Part shown: in pieces, positions 26,064 to 34,467 of the stretch | Position numbering within the stretch: position 1 is the first letter of the stretch | How the letters are laid out: each line of letters begins with the position of its first letter | DNA from: Chromatiales bacterium | Lineage (GTDB): Bacteria > Pseudomonadota > Gammaproteobacteria > JAGRGH01 | DNA: 64,000 bases | Direction: 5' to 3' | Assembly: GCA_020445605.1 (NCBI GenBank) | Contig: JAGRGH010000051.1 | Span: 1 to 64,000, forward strand | Translations under genes and position numbers: made by a program | Notes under the pieces: model-generated | Database searches by the model: none | Told to the model about the DNA's origin: nothing | The model's input: only the letters and a program-made list of their open reading frames with translations

Positions 26064-27659
26064 ATGTTGCGTAGATTCCTGTGCCCGGCGCTTCTCGTCG
26101 GCGCGCTCCAGACCTCGGTGGTCAACGCAGTTCCAATGCTTTCGGAGGTCCTCGCGGTCGTACCGGAGCAGCATTGGGCCGTCGTGAACACCAACACCTT
26201 CCAGTCGGCCTGGCCAGCCCCGGCGCTTCGCGACTTCGAAACGGCCCGCGGCACGCCAGGTCCGCTCGCGGTGATGCAGGCGTTCAGCTCATTTGGTTGG
26301 GATACCCGGCGTCAACAGTTCTATCTCTACGGTGGCGGTCACGGCAACTACCCCGGAAACGAGATCTACATCTGGGACGCCAAGACGCTTGAGTGGCGTC
26401 GCGGTTCGCTTCCAAGCCAGGTCCAGCAGCTCGGCAGCACCTTCACCTATGTCGCAGTGGACGGCGCCGACAACGCACCAACTGCAGCGCATACTTACGA
26501 CAACAACGAGTATCTGCCGATCGCCGATCGATTCATCGTCTTCGGCGGTGCCGCATGGGACAGCGGAGGCCCCCTGCAGGACGCCGCGTTCAACCGGGTG
26601 GGCCCGTATCTATGGGACCCATCCCTGGCTGATCCGAACATGGTTGGCGGCACCACCGGCTCGCACACCAACGCCACCCCGGGCGACGGCATCCTTGGCG
26701 GCGAAATGTGGGAGAACCGCAATCTGCCCCTGCTACCGAACTATCTGAACGATCCAACGCAGTTCCGGATCGACGACTACTACTCCATTGAGGGCGCAAC
26801 GGATGTAGTCTCGCGCGATGGCCACGACCTGGTCTATCTGTCGACGCGGCACTGGCTGTGGGAATACCACATCGTCGATGTGAACGACCCAAGCCAGGAC
26901 TTCTGGCGGGTCGTGGGCAACGGCCGCATCGGCAGCAGCGGCGTGTGGGGTCAGGGGCCTGGCGCCTACGACGAGGCCAACAATCTGTTTGTGCGTATCG
27001 CGGAGCCGCGTAACAACAGCAATCGTCTATACGATTTCTATTACTTTGATCTGGAAACCCCGGGATTCAGCAACCCGGTCGTACCGTTCGAGCCGACGCT
27101 GCCTGACGGCAGTCCGCTGTTCGGCGGCGGACTGGACAGCAATTTATTCAACTTCAAGGCGCGAAGTGCATGGGGTCTGGACTACGACCCGGTCCGCGAA
27201 CAGATCGTACTGTGGGACGGCGCTGGCAACCTCTGGGCGCTTACGCCGCCGGATATGCTTGGCGCGAACGGCTGGATCGCCACACCAATCGATGTATTCG
27301 CACTTGCCGAGTTTGGCCTGCCGAATGCAAACGACAACGGCTACGAAATCAACGGGGTAACGCCAGCGGCGGATACCGGCGTTCTCGGCAAGTTCAAGTA
27401 CATTCCGGAGTTCGACATCTACCTGACCACCTACCACACGCAAACCGGCGACATCTGGATCTACAAACCGGAAGGCTGGACCCCCAACGCAGAACTGTTT
27501 CCGTTCCTGTTTGTTCCGGCCCCTGCAAGTCCGTTCCTGCTGCTGATCGGGGGAATCGGGTGGTCAATCGCGCGCGCCCGGTATTCATTCACTGTCGCCG
27601 GTCGCACATCGCCTACGAAACGTGCTTCCGGTCGCCGCTCTGTTTATCGGCACGCATGA
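26064..27659 (+). CDS. Secreted kelch/beta-propeller-like protein with a PEP-CTERM-like tail
   Basis: Protein of 531 residues; GGGGAG lies 6 nt before the ATG. Signal peptide about 1-22. The body has kelch-type repeats (FYLYGGGHGNYPGNEIYIWD, RFIVFGGAAWDSGGP, GLDYDPVREQIVLWDGAGNL). Residues about 485-515 read VPAPASPFLLLIGGIGWS then RARYS: a sorting-signal-like motif plus helix and Arg, similar in plan to the protein at 656-1198. Unusually, about 25 further residues follow the basic cluster, so the signal is not strictly terminal; a late frameshift or weaker signal is possible. Function unknown. Confidence 0.75.
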   Translation: MLRRFLCPALLVGALQTSVVNAVPMLSEVLAVVPEQHWAVVNTNTFQSAWPAPALRDFETARGTPGPLAVMQAFSSFGWDTRRQQFYLYGGGHGNYPGNEIYIWDAKTLEWRRGSLPSQVQQLGSTFTYVAVDGADNAPTAAHTYDNNEYLPIADRFIVFGGAAWDSGGPLQDAAFNRVGPYLWDPSLADPNMVGGTTGSHTNATPGDGILGGEMWENRNLPLLPNYLNDPTQFRIDDYYSIEGATDVVSRDGHDLVYLSTRHWLWEYHIVDVNDPSQDFWRVVGNGRIGSSGVWGQGPGAYDEANNLFVRIAEPRNNSNRLYDFYYFDLETPGFSNPVVPFEPTLPDGSPLFGGGLDSNLFNFKARSAWGLDYDPVREQIVLWDGAGNLWALTPPDMLGANGWIATPIDVFALAEFGLPNANDNGYEINGVTPAADTGVLGKFKYIPEFDIYLTTYHTQTGDIWIYKPEGWTPNAELFPFLFVPAPASPFLLLIGGIGWSIARARYSFTVAGRTSPTKRASGRRSVYRHA

Positions 27660-27915
27660 TCAAACGTCTTCGCCTACCTGAGCCACTAAAACGAACACAC
27701 TTGACCCTCGGTTCCGCGGGAGGATCAACGGCATGTTGAACCGCGTCGTGGATGCAGTCGAACCACACCCCGTGACGAACCCTGCCTGCGCGTCAAAGTG
27801 AGGCCCAGACGCGCGGCAACTACAACGGGAGGTGCTCGCGATTGGTATGGCGGGTGTGGCTGAACAATCGTTCCAGAACACGACCGCGACAACGCAAGCG
27901 CGCCCCGTTGAGACA
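27660..27915. other. Intergenic region, nothing recognised
   Basis: 256 bp between convergent genes. No gene, clear hairpin or repeat was seen. Confidence 0.4.
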
Positions 27916-28581
27916 CTACCGACGCTGACGAATTCCCGAGATATAGTTTGGCGCCTTGGTTACCGTAACGCCCGCCCCCTTCAGCCAACATACATGCCGT
28001 TTGGCGTCGACAGGATGAGCGGCCTCTGCCAGCGTGAAGTACTCGCAGCCCGCCTGCCCCAGACAGGCCGCCGCACAGTGTTGAGCCGCCTCCGCATCGG
28101 TGGATCCGATCACCCGCAGGGCTTTGATGTTGGGTTCCCCAAAATCGACGTTTTTGAGAAACACAATGTCTTGACTCGAATGAAGCGCGGGTGCGTCGCT
28201 GCAGCCACCCGCACAACCGACGTCGCTGACCAGCAGAAATGCCGCCAGGTACACAAGAAGTTCCGAGCGAAGATGCTGCCAGCCCGCGAAATCCATCACC
28301 GGTTCGGCTTTCGCGAGCTCGCCCATTCGATGCATGTCCAGCCGACCCCGGATCAGCAGGCCACGCTGCTGCAATTCCTGTAACGCGTCGTTATAGCTTT
28401 TGATCTGCGGAAACAGGTCGCGAAGCCCTGAGAACGTCGGATCATAGAAGCGCAGCAGGACCCTTTCGGTATCGCTGTCAAGGAACGACGAATCAACACT
28501 CAGCCATCGATTCAGACCGGAACTCATCGCCGCCCCGACGGAGAACAAACCCGCTCCGATTAGAAAATCACGTCGTTTCAT
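27916..28581 (-). CDS. Tat-exported small partner of a GMC dehydrogenase, fused to a PAN/Apple domain
   Basis: Protein of 221 residues. The N-terminus KRRDFLIGAGLFSVGAA is a twin-arginine signal. Residues 30-125 are helical (LLRFYDPTFSGLRDLFPQIK, RGRLDMHRMGELAK, WQHLRSELLVYLAAFLL) and occupy the place of the small subunit of gluconate/fructose-type membrane dehydrogenases. Residues about 145-220 are a PAN-like domain with paired cysteines (HCAAACLGQAGCEYFTLAEA, RHVCWLKG). The ATG overlaps the stop of the upstream GMC gene by 4 nt (ATGA), so the two are coupled. By analogy it carries the flavin subunit to the periplasm through Tat; this is inference. Confidence 0.7.
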   Translation of the reverse strand: MKRRDFLIGAGLFSVGAAMSSGLNRWLSVDSSFLDSDTERVLLRFYDPTFSGLRDLFPQIKSYNDALQELQQRGLLIRGRLDMHRMGELAKAEPVMDFAGWQHLRSELLVYLAAFLLVSDVGCAGGCSDAPALHSSQDIVFLKNVDFGEPNIKALRVIGSTDAEAAQHCAAACLGQAGCEYFTLAEAAHPVDAKRHVCWLKGAGVTVTKAPNYISGIRQRR

Positions 28582-29900
28582 TTAGATAACTGCTGGTCAA
28601 GGTGTTCGGCAAGCCGAAGCGCCAAAGCGACAATACTGAAGGTCGGGTTTGCAGCACCGCCGGCCGGAAAAACCGACGATCCCGCCATGTACAGATTCCG
28701 CAAACCATGCACCCGGCAATCCCCGTTGACAACGCTGTCATTCGCCGACAACCCCATTCGGGTTGTGCCGATCATGTGTCCGCCACCGGTGATGACAAGC
28801 GGCTCACGGTAACTGGTGACGCGGCCCAGACCACTACGCAACAGGCTCTCGCCAAACTGCAACCACGATTTCCTGAATAGATCGTCGTATGCGAACCGGA
28901 ACCTGATGTCCGCCAACGGTTGACCAAGCGCATCCAGTTCGGCGGATAGTGATACCCGATTTTCTGACACTGGATCCATTTCGGCACGGACGGTGACTCC
29001 GGCCCGCAACATTCCACCTTCCGCGCTGGGCAGGCCATTGGCATCCCGGGCCTCGTCAATGCCAACACTAAAGGAAAGCAGCCCCAAATCCTGACAAAGC
29101 TCATCGCTCAGCTGCAGCGCATCAACTCGTCGCCCGCTGGTCTTGCGGCTGGCGTCGATCACCGGCGTACCCAGCATGATTTTTCCGTAGCCGATCAGGT
29201 GCGGGTGTTCCATGAGATGGCGACCAGCGTTGTCATTGCCGAGACCCGAAAGCCGGAGCAGACGCGCATTCTGGATACCGCCGGCCGCGAGAACGACGTG
29301 CTCTGCCCTGATCTCAAGGATTTCGCCGGCAGCGTCGGCCACCAGCAGCGTCAGGGCGCGTTCATCGTGACTTTGAATCCGCGTAAGCGTGTGCGCGAGC
29401 AACAGCGAAATTTGATTGCTGTCCCGAATCTCGCCGAGAAACCGTTGCCCGAAACGGACCGGCGGGCTCAGGTAGAAGGGACGGTAGACCAGCTCATCGG
29501 TCCCATCAATCGGAACAGATGGCATTTTCCACGCGCTCTCGGGCAGATCGAGCACGCTGGCCGCCTCAGGATAAAACCGCGCCAACTCCTCGAACGCAAT
29601 GGGCCATCTGCCAGCCCGAAATGCGCGTTCCTCCAGCATTGCGCAGAACCCGCCCCAGACCGCTGAGACGCCGCCAAACATCCTGAAATTATGCTGCTGG
29701 AAATAGGCAGACGTAAGGTCACCCTGCGCGACGATCTTTCCAAGCGCATTCTGCGCAGGGTCGTATTCAACTCGCCCCGCCTCAATAAGCAGAATTTCAC
29801 GCTGGCCAAGCTCGGCCAGCCGTCGGGCAACCGTTATGCCCGCAGGACCAGTACCCACAATTACAACCGGGTAGCTGGACTTCGGAGTTTCGATGATCAA
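28578..29900 (-). CDS. GMC-family flavin oxidoreductase (sugar/alcohol dehydrogenase large subunit)
   Basis: Protein of 440 residues starting with TTG at 29900, supported by AAAGGA 8-9 nt upstream. The FAD motif VVIVGTGPAGITVARRLAE is at 11-30, then FRMFGGVSAVWGG (flavin-binding), VVLAAGGIQNARLLRLSG in the middle, and the GMC C-terminal signature GGGHMIGTTRMG plus GLRNLYMAGSSVFPAGGAANP with the catalytic-region His. No Tat signal of its own, so export probably depends on the overlapping partner gene downstream. Substrate cannot be named. A separate cytochrome subunit, usual in these complexes, was not found. Confidence 0.85.
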   Translation of the reverse strand: MIIETPKSSYPVVIVGTGPAGITVARRLAELGQREILLIEAGRVEYDPAQNALGKIVAQGDLTSAYFQQHNFRMFGGVSAVWGGFCAMLEERAFRAGRWPIAFEELARFYPEAASVLDLPESAWKMPSVPIDGTDELVYRPFYLSPPVRFGQRFLGEIRDSNQISLLLAHTLTRIQSHDERALTLLVADAAGEILEIRAEHVVLAAGGIQNARLLRLSGLGNDNAGRHLMEHPHLIGYGKIMLGTPVIDASRKTSGRRVDALQLSDELCQDLGLLSFSVGIDEARDANGLPSAEGGMLRAGVTVRAEMDPVSENRVSLSAELDALGQPLADIRFRFAYDDLFRKSWLQFGESLLRSGLGRVTSYREPLVITGGGHMIGTTRMGLSANDSVVNGDCRVHGLRNLYMAGSSVFPAGGAANPTFSIVALALRLAEHLDQQLSK

Positions 29901-30410
29901 GGCGCTTTTCCTTTCGCAACAGCGGTAGGTTCGGACGCTTCACGACCGCGGCCAGCAAAGGCCCGCTCCCACCCCAGCACGCGCCACAGCCGCGGTCGCC
30001 GAGCCAGGAGGTTTCGAAGCCAAACCCAGCAAACCCGTCTCGTTCGGCAAGGATAGCCGACTTGCACCTTCCAGACCGACGGAAAGGCATCCTCGCCTAC
30101 CAGCCTGAACGCCGTTGCGAGGGACCCGGCGCCCAAGCGATTGCCACGCAATCGCGGTGCGGCAGCACATTCACGGCTAAGCTCTGATCAATCCGTTCCG
30201 GATTGTCAGGGCGGCTAAAGCACCAAAGTCTCATTTTCATCCGCCCCCAGTTTCAACGGCTTGCAGCCGTCGAACGGAGCGAAACGTTCCGGGGCCGCGG
30301 GACGCCCCGTATCGTTTCAGAGTTTCAATAGGATCAAAAGGTTGTTGAAATTCTCCTCTCAACAGCCCGATATTGCCCGCAGCACCCTGTATCGCGGCCG
30401 GCAAGATCGA
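29901..30410. repeat. Hairpin-rich intergenic region before rsmA with a second copy of the post-pdxA element
   Basis: 510 bp without a supported gene. CGACCGCGG (29943-29951) and CCGCGGTCG (29990-29998) are inverted copies; between them is a REP-like stem (GGCC...GGCC). GCGATTG-CCACG-CAATCGC lies at 30137-30155. TCATTTTCA at 30231-30239, TTTCAACGGCTTGCAGCCGT at 30251-30270 and TTCAGAGTTTC at 30316-30326 repeat, in the same order and orientation, elements found after pdxA. An upstream in-frame extension of rsmA into this region is not convincing. Confidence 0.6.
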
Positions 30411-31175
30411 ATGCAACACCAGCCCAGAAGACGCTTCGGCCAGAATTTTCTGCACGAGCGCGGCGTGATCGACCGCATCGTGGATGCCGTCGATCCACGC
30501 CCCGGGCAGTCGATCGTGGAGATCGGCCCGGGTCTCGGTGCGTTGACGATTCCACTGCTCGCCCGCTCGGGGTCGATGCGGGCCATCGAACTCGACCGCG
30601 ACCTGTTCGAGCCCCTGCGCGCCGCGACTGCCGCGGTTGGCAGGCTGGACCTGATCGAGTCCGATGTCTTGCAGGTCGATTTTCGCGCGCTGGCCGCGGG
30701 GGGAATGCTGCGGGTAGTCGGCAACCTGCCCTACAACCTCTCAACTCCGATCCTGTTTCACCTGATTGCACAGCGCGCGGCGATCACCGACATGCACCTG
30801 ATGCTGCAACGCGAAGTCGTCGAGCGCATGGCCGCGGATCCGGGTTCGAAAGTCTACGGCCGGCTGTCGGTGATGACGCAGTTCGCCTGCCGGGTGTTAC
30901 CCCTGTTCGTGATTGGCCCCGGGGCGTTTCGGCCTGCGCCGAAGGTCGAATCGATGATCGTGCGACTGATCCCGCATGCACAACCGCCGTTCCCGACCCA
31001 TCCAGAGCGCTTTGAGGCAATTGTGCGCTCAGCGTTTGGACAGCGGCGCAAGACCCTGCGGAACAGCCTGGAAGGCTTGGTGGACGAGGCACGCTTCAAG
31101 CGTACGGACATCGACCCCGGCCTGCGCGCCGAGGCACTTTCCGTTGAGGAATTCGCGCGGCTCGCGGCGGATTGA
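30411..31175 (+). CDS. rsmA: 16S rRNA (adenine1518-N6/adenine1519-N6)-dimethyltransferase RsmA (KsgA)
   Basis: Protein of 254 residues from the ATG at 30411, giving the family N-terminus RRRFGQNFLHERGVIDRIVD. S-adenosylmethionine motif I is VEIGPGLGALT, the acidic motif II is AIELDRDL, and motif IV is VVGNLPYNLSTPILFHL. The C-terminal helical domain contains AFGQRRKTLRNSLEG. It dimethylates two adenines near the 3' end of 16S rRNA during 30S maturation. Normally cotranscribed after pdxA; here separated from it by about 10 kb and from apaG by about 2.9 kb. Confidence 0.95.
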   Translation: MQHQPRRRFGQNFLHERGVIDRIVDAVDPRPGQSIVEIGPGLGALTIPLLARSGSMRAIELDRDLFEPLRAATAAVGRLDLIESDVLQVDFRALAAGGMLRVVGNLPYNLSTPILFHLIAQRAAITDMHLMLQREVVERMAADPGSKVYGRLSVMTQFACRVLPLFVIGPGAFRPAPKVESMIVRLIPHAQPPFPTHPERFEAIVRSAFGQRRKTLRNSLEGLVDEARFKRTDIDPGLRAEALSVEEFARLAAD

Positions 31176-31206
31176 CGCCGCGAGCCGCGAACGATCGACG
31201 GCCTGA

Positions 31207-31608
31207 TCAGGCCTCGTACAGATAACCGGCGACCGCGCCGATCAGCGCGCCTTCCACCAGACCACCAATGATCCAGTAGACCACCAGCGCCGGCAGCAGC
31301 GGCTGCACCGCGAACATGATCAGCTGCGTGGCGCCGAGCAACGCCCCGAGCGCCAGCCCGAACCTTGCACCGCCACCCATGCTGTCAATTCGGATGTAGC
31401 GGTAGTAGATCCAGACGAAGAAGAACGCGAACAGCAACTGCCCGATGATCAGCCACGCGAAGTAGCCGCCCATCGTGTCCTGCGGGCGCCAAAGTTCAGC
31501 GGTTCGCTCGTAGAGCCCCTCGAGCAGCACCCCATGGAACAGCCACTCGTAGGCGAAGACAACAATGAAGATGACGACCGTCGCTATGGCTAGCTTCTTG
31601 AGATTCAC
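31207..31608 (-). CDS. Small integral membrane protein with about four helices
   Basis: Protein of 133 residues, mostly hydrophobic. Helices are about 5-25 (LAIATVVIFIVVFAYEWLF), 48-68 (FAWLIIGQLLFAFFFVWIYY), 80-100 and 105-130 (VVYWIIGGLVEGALIGAVAG). HGVLLEGLY lies in the first loop. I do not recognise a defined family; similar small proteins are annotated as hypothetical in many proteobacteria. Convergent with rsmA, 31 bp apart. Confidence 0.75.
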   Translation of the reverse strand: MNLKKLAIATVVIFIVVFAYEWLFHGVLLEGLYERTAELWRPQDTMGGYFAWLIIGQLLFAFFFVWIYYRYIRIDSMGGGARFGLALGALLGATQLIMFAVQPLLPALVVYWIIGGLVEGALIGAVAGYLYEA

Positions 31609-31873
31609 TCCGACCTCCTGACGCCACTTGACCGTGGCTTATTGCAGTTTGCATACCGACTGTGCCACGCCCGCAACGCCGCGGCAAGACCGCGGGCCGT
31701 CCGGGCATCGCCCGCTCGAGCAGGCCCGCCGGCCGAACGTCGGCACCCCCAGCTGAGCTTAGCCTACCGTTCTACCCCGTGCGCCGGATTTCGCCGGTGA
31801 CACGCGGGGGTCCACTCTGGGACTGGCTGGCTGGAACCGGTGGTCGACGTCGAACAACCGGTCGGGCGGACCT
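31609..31873. other. Intergenic region, nothing recognised
   Basis: 265 bp between the small membrane protein gene and the aminotransferase gene, both on the minus strand. It presumably contains the promoter of the membrane protein gene; no box was identified. Confidence 0.35.
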
Positions 31874-32989
31874 TCAGGCGGATGCGCGAATGACCCCGGC
31901 AATGCGATCGACGTGCGCGGCCGGCAGGTTCGGATAGATGGGCAGTGACAGCGCCTCGCGCGAGGCCTGCTCGGCAACGGGCAGCGACCCTGCGGAATAT
32001 CCAAGATGCGCGTACACCGCCTGCACGTGCAGCGGCGCGGGGTAGCACAGCGAAGTCGGCACGCCGGCCGCAGTCAGCAGCTCGCGCAGCGCATCACGCC
32101 GCGGCGCACGGATGGTGTAGAGATTGAACACGTGTCTGCCGCGCACGGGCCGCGGCGGCGTCACGACCGCCGTTCCGGCAAGCGCCTCGTCATAGTCGCG
32201 CGCCGCGCCGATGCGGCCGCCGATCGCACCCTCGATCCGGCCCAACTTGATGCGCAGCAGTTCCGCCTGGATCGCGTCCAGCCGGCTGTTCATGCCGACC
32301 GCATCGTGCATGAACGGCGCCGTCGCGCCGTGGTTGCGCAGATGCCGGATGCGCGCGGCGAGCGCTGGGTCGCCGGTCGTCACCAGCCCGCCGTCGCCGT
32401 AACAGCCCAGCACCTTGGTCGGATAGAAGCTGAAACAACCCACGGTCCCGATCGCGCCGACGCGCCGCCCACCAACCTCGGCGCCAAAGGCCTGCGCGCA
32501 GTCCTCGACAATGGCCAGATCGTGGCGCGCGGCCACCGTGGCGAGCCCGTCCATGTCCGCCGGCGCCCCGAACAGATGCACCGGCAGGATTGCGCGCGTG
32601 CGCGGGGTGACTTTCGTCGCCACGCTCTGCGCATCCAGCGTGAAGTCGTCCGCGCGGATGTCGGCGAAAACCGGCGTCGCGCCGACGGCCGAAACCGCCT
32701 CGGCGCTCGCGAAAAAGGTGTACGGGGTGGTGATGACCTCGTCGCCCGCACCGATGCCGAGCGCGCGCAACGCAAGGATCAGCGCGTCCGTGCCATTGGC
32801 GACGCCAACCGCCTGCGAGACGCCGACATATTCGGCCACTTCCTTCTCGAACGCCTCGACCGCCGGTCCGAGGATGAAGGCGCCGCGCGCACCGAGCGAG
32901 CGCACCCGCCGCAGCCATTCGTCACCCAGCGCCGCGAACTCGGCGCCAAGGTCCAGAAACGGGATCGACTCGTTGGTGGCTTCGGTCAT
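31874..32989 (-). CDS. DegT/DnrJ/EryC1 sugar aminotransferase, GnnB-like
   Basis: Protein of 371 residues, ATG at 32989 overlapping the upstream stop by 4 nt (ATGA). PLP-dependent fold: NGTDALILALRALGIGAGDE, the TTPYTFFAS segment, VEDCAQAFGA (Asp to the pyridine), and the cofactor lysine in CFSFYPTKVLGCYGDGG. Together with the adjacent Gfo/Idh dehydrogenase it resembles GnnA/GnnB, which convert UDP-GlcNAc into the 3-amino analogue used for lipid A with amide-linked acyl chains. WbpE-like enzymes for diacetamido sugars are the main alternative. Pathway choice is inference. Confidence 0.88.
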   Translation of the reverse strand: MTEATNESIPFLDLGAEFAALGDEWLRRVRSLGARGAFILGPAVEAFEKEVAEYVGVSQAVGVANGTDALILALRALGIGAGDEVITTPYTFFASAEAVSAVGATPVFADIRADDFTLDAQSVATKVTPRTRAILPVHLFGAPADMDGLATVAARHDLAIVEDCAQAFGAEVGGRRVGAIGTVGCFSFYPTKVLGCYGDGGLVTTGDPALAARIRHLRNHGATAPFMHDAVGMNSRLDAIQAELLRIKLGRIEGAIGGRIGAARDYDEALAGTAVVTPPRPVRGRHVFNLYTIRAPRRDALRELLTAAGVPTSLCYPAPLHVQAVYAHLGYSAGSLPVAEQASREALSLPIYPNLPAAHVDRIAGVIRASA

Positions 32990-33942
32990 TCGGCCTCCTC
33001 CAGCGTGCGGGAGATTTCGGCGCGCACCTCGATGGCGATGCGCAGCGCCTCGCGGCCCTGGTCGCCGCCGACCAGCGGCGCGCGGCCATGACGCACGCAA
33101 TCGGCGAACGCGGCGAGTTCGGCATCCAGCGGACGCACGGCGGCGATGTCCAGCCGCTGGCGCTCGATCTTTGGCCACTTCTCGCCGTCGATCGGCCTGA
33201 CCCGCAGCGTGTCGATGGTCTGCTCGATGAAATCCAGTGAATCGTAATGATGCTGTTCGAACACGCGGATGCGCCGCAGTTTGGATTCCGAGACCCGGCT
33301 GGCGATGATGTTCGCGACGCAGCCGCCCTCGAACTCCAGCCGCGCGTTCGCGATATCCACCTCGTCGGTCAGCACGCGCGTGCCCACGGCCTGGATCTGA
33401 CGCACGGGACGGCGCACCAGGGCGGTCACGATGTCGATGTCGTGGATCATCAGATCGGTCACCACATCGACGTCCGTGGCACGGTCGACGAATGCGCCCA
33501 TGCGGTGCGCCTCGATGAACCGCGGCCGGCGAATGCGCTCCGCGAGCGCCATGACCCCGGCGTTGAAGCGTTCAACGTGGCCGATCTGCAGCATTGCGCC
33601 GCCCGCGCGCGCCGCGGCGATGATGCGGTCCGCGTCCGCGAGGTCCGGCGCGATGGGCTTTTCCAGCAGCACCGGAATGCCGGCGGCCAGCAGCGGCTCG
33701 GCGACCTCGGCGTGCGCAGTGGTCGGCACGACCACGCTGACGGCGTCCACGCGACCGGGCAGCGTGCGAAAGTCCTCGATCACCGCGCAGCCGTATTCCG
33801 CGGCCACCGCGGCAGCGCGCGCGGCGTCGCGGTCGCACACGCCGACCAGCTCCACGTCGGGCAGATCGCGGTAGATTCGGGCATGGAAACGGCCCAGATA
33901 GCCGACGCCGACAACGGCAACCCGCAGCAAGGATTCCGACAT
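32986..33942 (-). CDS. Gfo/Idh/MocA-family dehydrogenase, GnnA-like
   Basis: Protein of 318 residues. Rossmann motif [17 protein letters not shown] at the N-terminus, the EKP motif in [14 protein letters not shown], and the substrate-domain segment [11 protein letters not shown]. The stretch [13 protein letters not shown] and [17 protein letters not shown] closely follow the lipid-A-locus GnnA pattern as I recall it, more than the WbpB pattern. Predicted to oxidise C3 of UDP-GlcNAc with NAD. Translationally coupled to the aminotransferase. Divergent from apaG, 84 bp apart. Confidence 0.87.
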   Translation of the reverse strand: MSESLLRVAVVGVGYLGRFHARIYRDLPDVELVGVCDRDAARAAAVAAEYGCAVIEDFRTLPGRVDAVSVVVPTTAHAEVAEPLLAAGIPVLLEKPIAPDLADADRIIAAARAGGAMLQIGHVERFNAGVMALAERIRRPRFIEAHRMGAFVDRATDVDVVTDLMIHDIDIVTALVRRPVRQIQAVGTRVLTDEVDIANARLEFEGGCVANIIASRVSESKLRRIRVFEQHHYDSLDFIEQTIDTLRVRPIDGEKWPKIERQRLDIAAVRPLDAELAAFADCVRHGRAPLVGGDQGREALRIAIEVRAEISRTLEEAE

Positions 33943-34026
33943 GGTTCCACACAGAATTGGAAGTCGGCATTGTACCGCCCGCGCGCGGCTTTACAGCCAC
34001 TGCGCGCGGCAGCGAAACTAGCGCGC

Positions 34027-34410
34027 ATGAATCTTTCCGAGCCGCACCAGATCGACATCAAGGTCGAGACCCGCTACCTGCCCGACCAGTCGGAGCCCGA
34101 GTCCAGCCGCTACGCGTTCGCCTATACGATCACGATCCGCAACGCCGGAAACCGCCCCGCGCAGCTCCTGACCCGGCACTGGATCATCACCCACGCCAAC
34201 GGCAAGACCGAAGAGGTCCGCGGCGAGGGGGTGGTCGGCGAACAGCCGTACCTGCGGCCGGGCGAGGCGTTCCGTTACACCTCGGGCACCCTGCTGGAAA
34301 CGCCCGTCGGCACCATGCATGGCAGCTACCAGATGCAGGCCGAGGACGGGACCAGTTTCGACGCGCCGATCGCGCCGTTCTCCCTGCGCACCCCCGGCAC
34401 CGTGCACTGA
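34027..34410 (+). CDS. apaG: ApaG protein (Co2+/Mg2+ efflux-linked, fibronectin-III-like fold)
   Basis: Protein of 127 residues, the usual ApaG length, starting at the ATG at 34027. Conserved core: [47 protein letters not shown] and the C-terminal [14 protein letters not shown]. Single immunoglobulin-like beta-sandwich; the exact role is unsettled. It precedes apaH by 57 bp as in many gammaproteobacteria, but rsmA no longer adjoins it. Confidence 0.95.
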   Translation: MNLSEPHQIDIKVETRYLPDQSEPESSRYAFAYTITIRNAGNRPAQLLTRHWIITHANGKTEEVRGEGVVGEQPYLRPGEAFRYTSGTLLETPVGTMHGSYQMQAEDGTSFDAPIAPFSLRTPGTVH

Positions 34411-34467
34411 ACCCGCACCCGCGCGGGCCCTGTGGCCCCGCCGCACCCTGACCGCATCCGTACGAAC

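Noticed and set aside
30261-30410. 50-residue N-terminal extension of RsmA
   Set aside because: It starts inside the repeat element and has no family similarity; ATG 30411 gives the usual RRRFGQNFL start.
32990-33178. 63-residue N-terminal extension of the aminotransferase
   Set aside because: It overlaps the end of the Gfo/Idh gene in another frame and is Arg-rich; the ATG at 32989 gives the standard family start and a 4 nt overlap.
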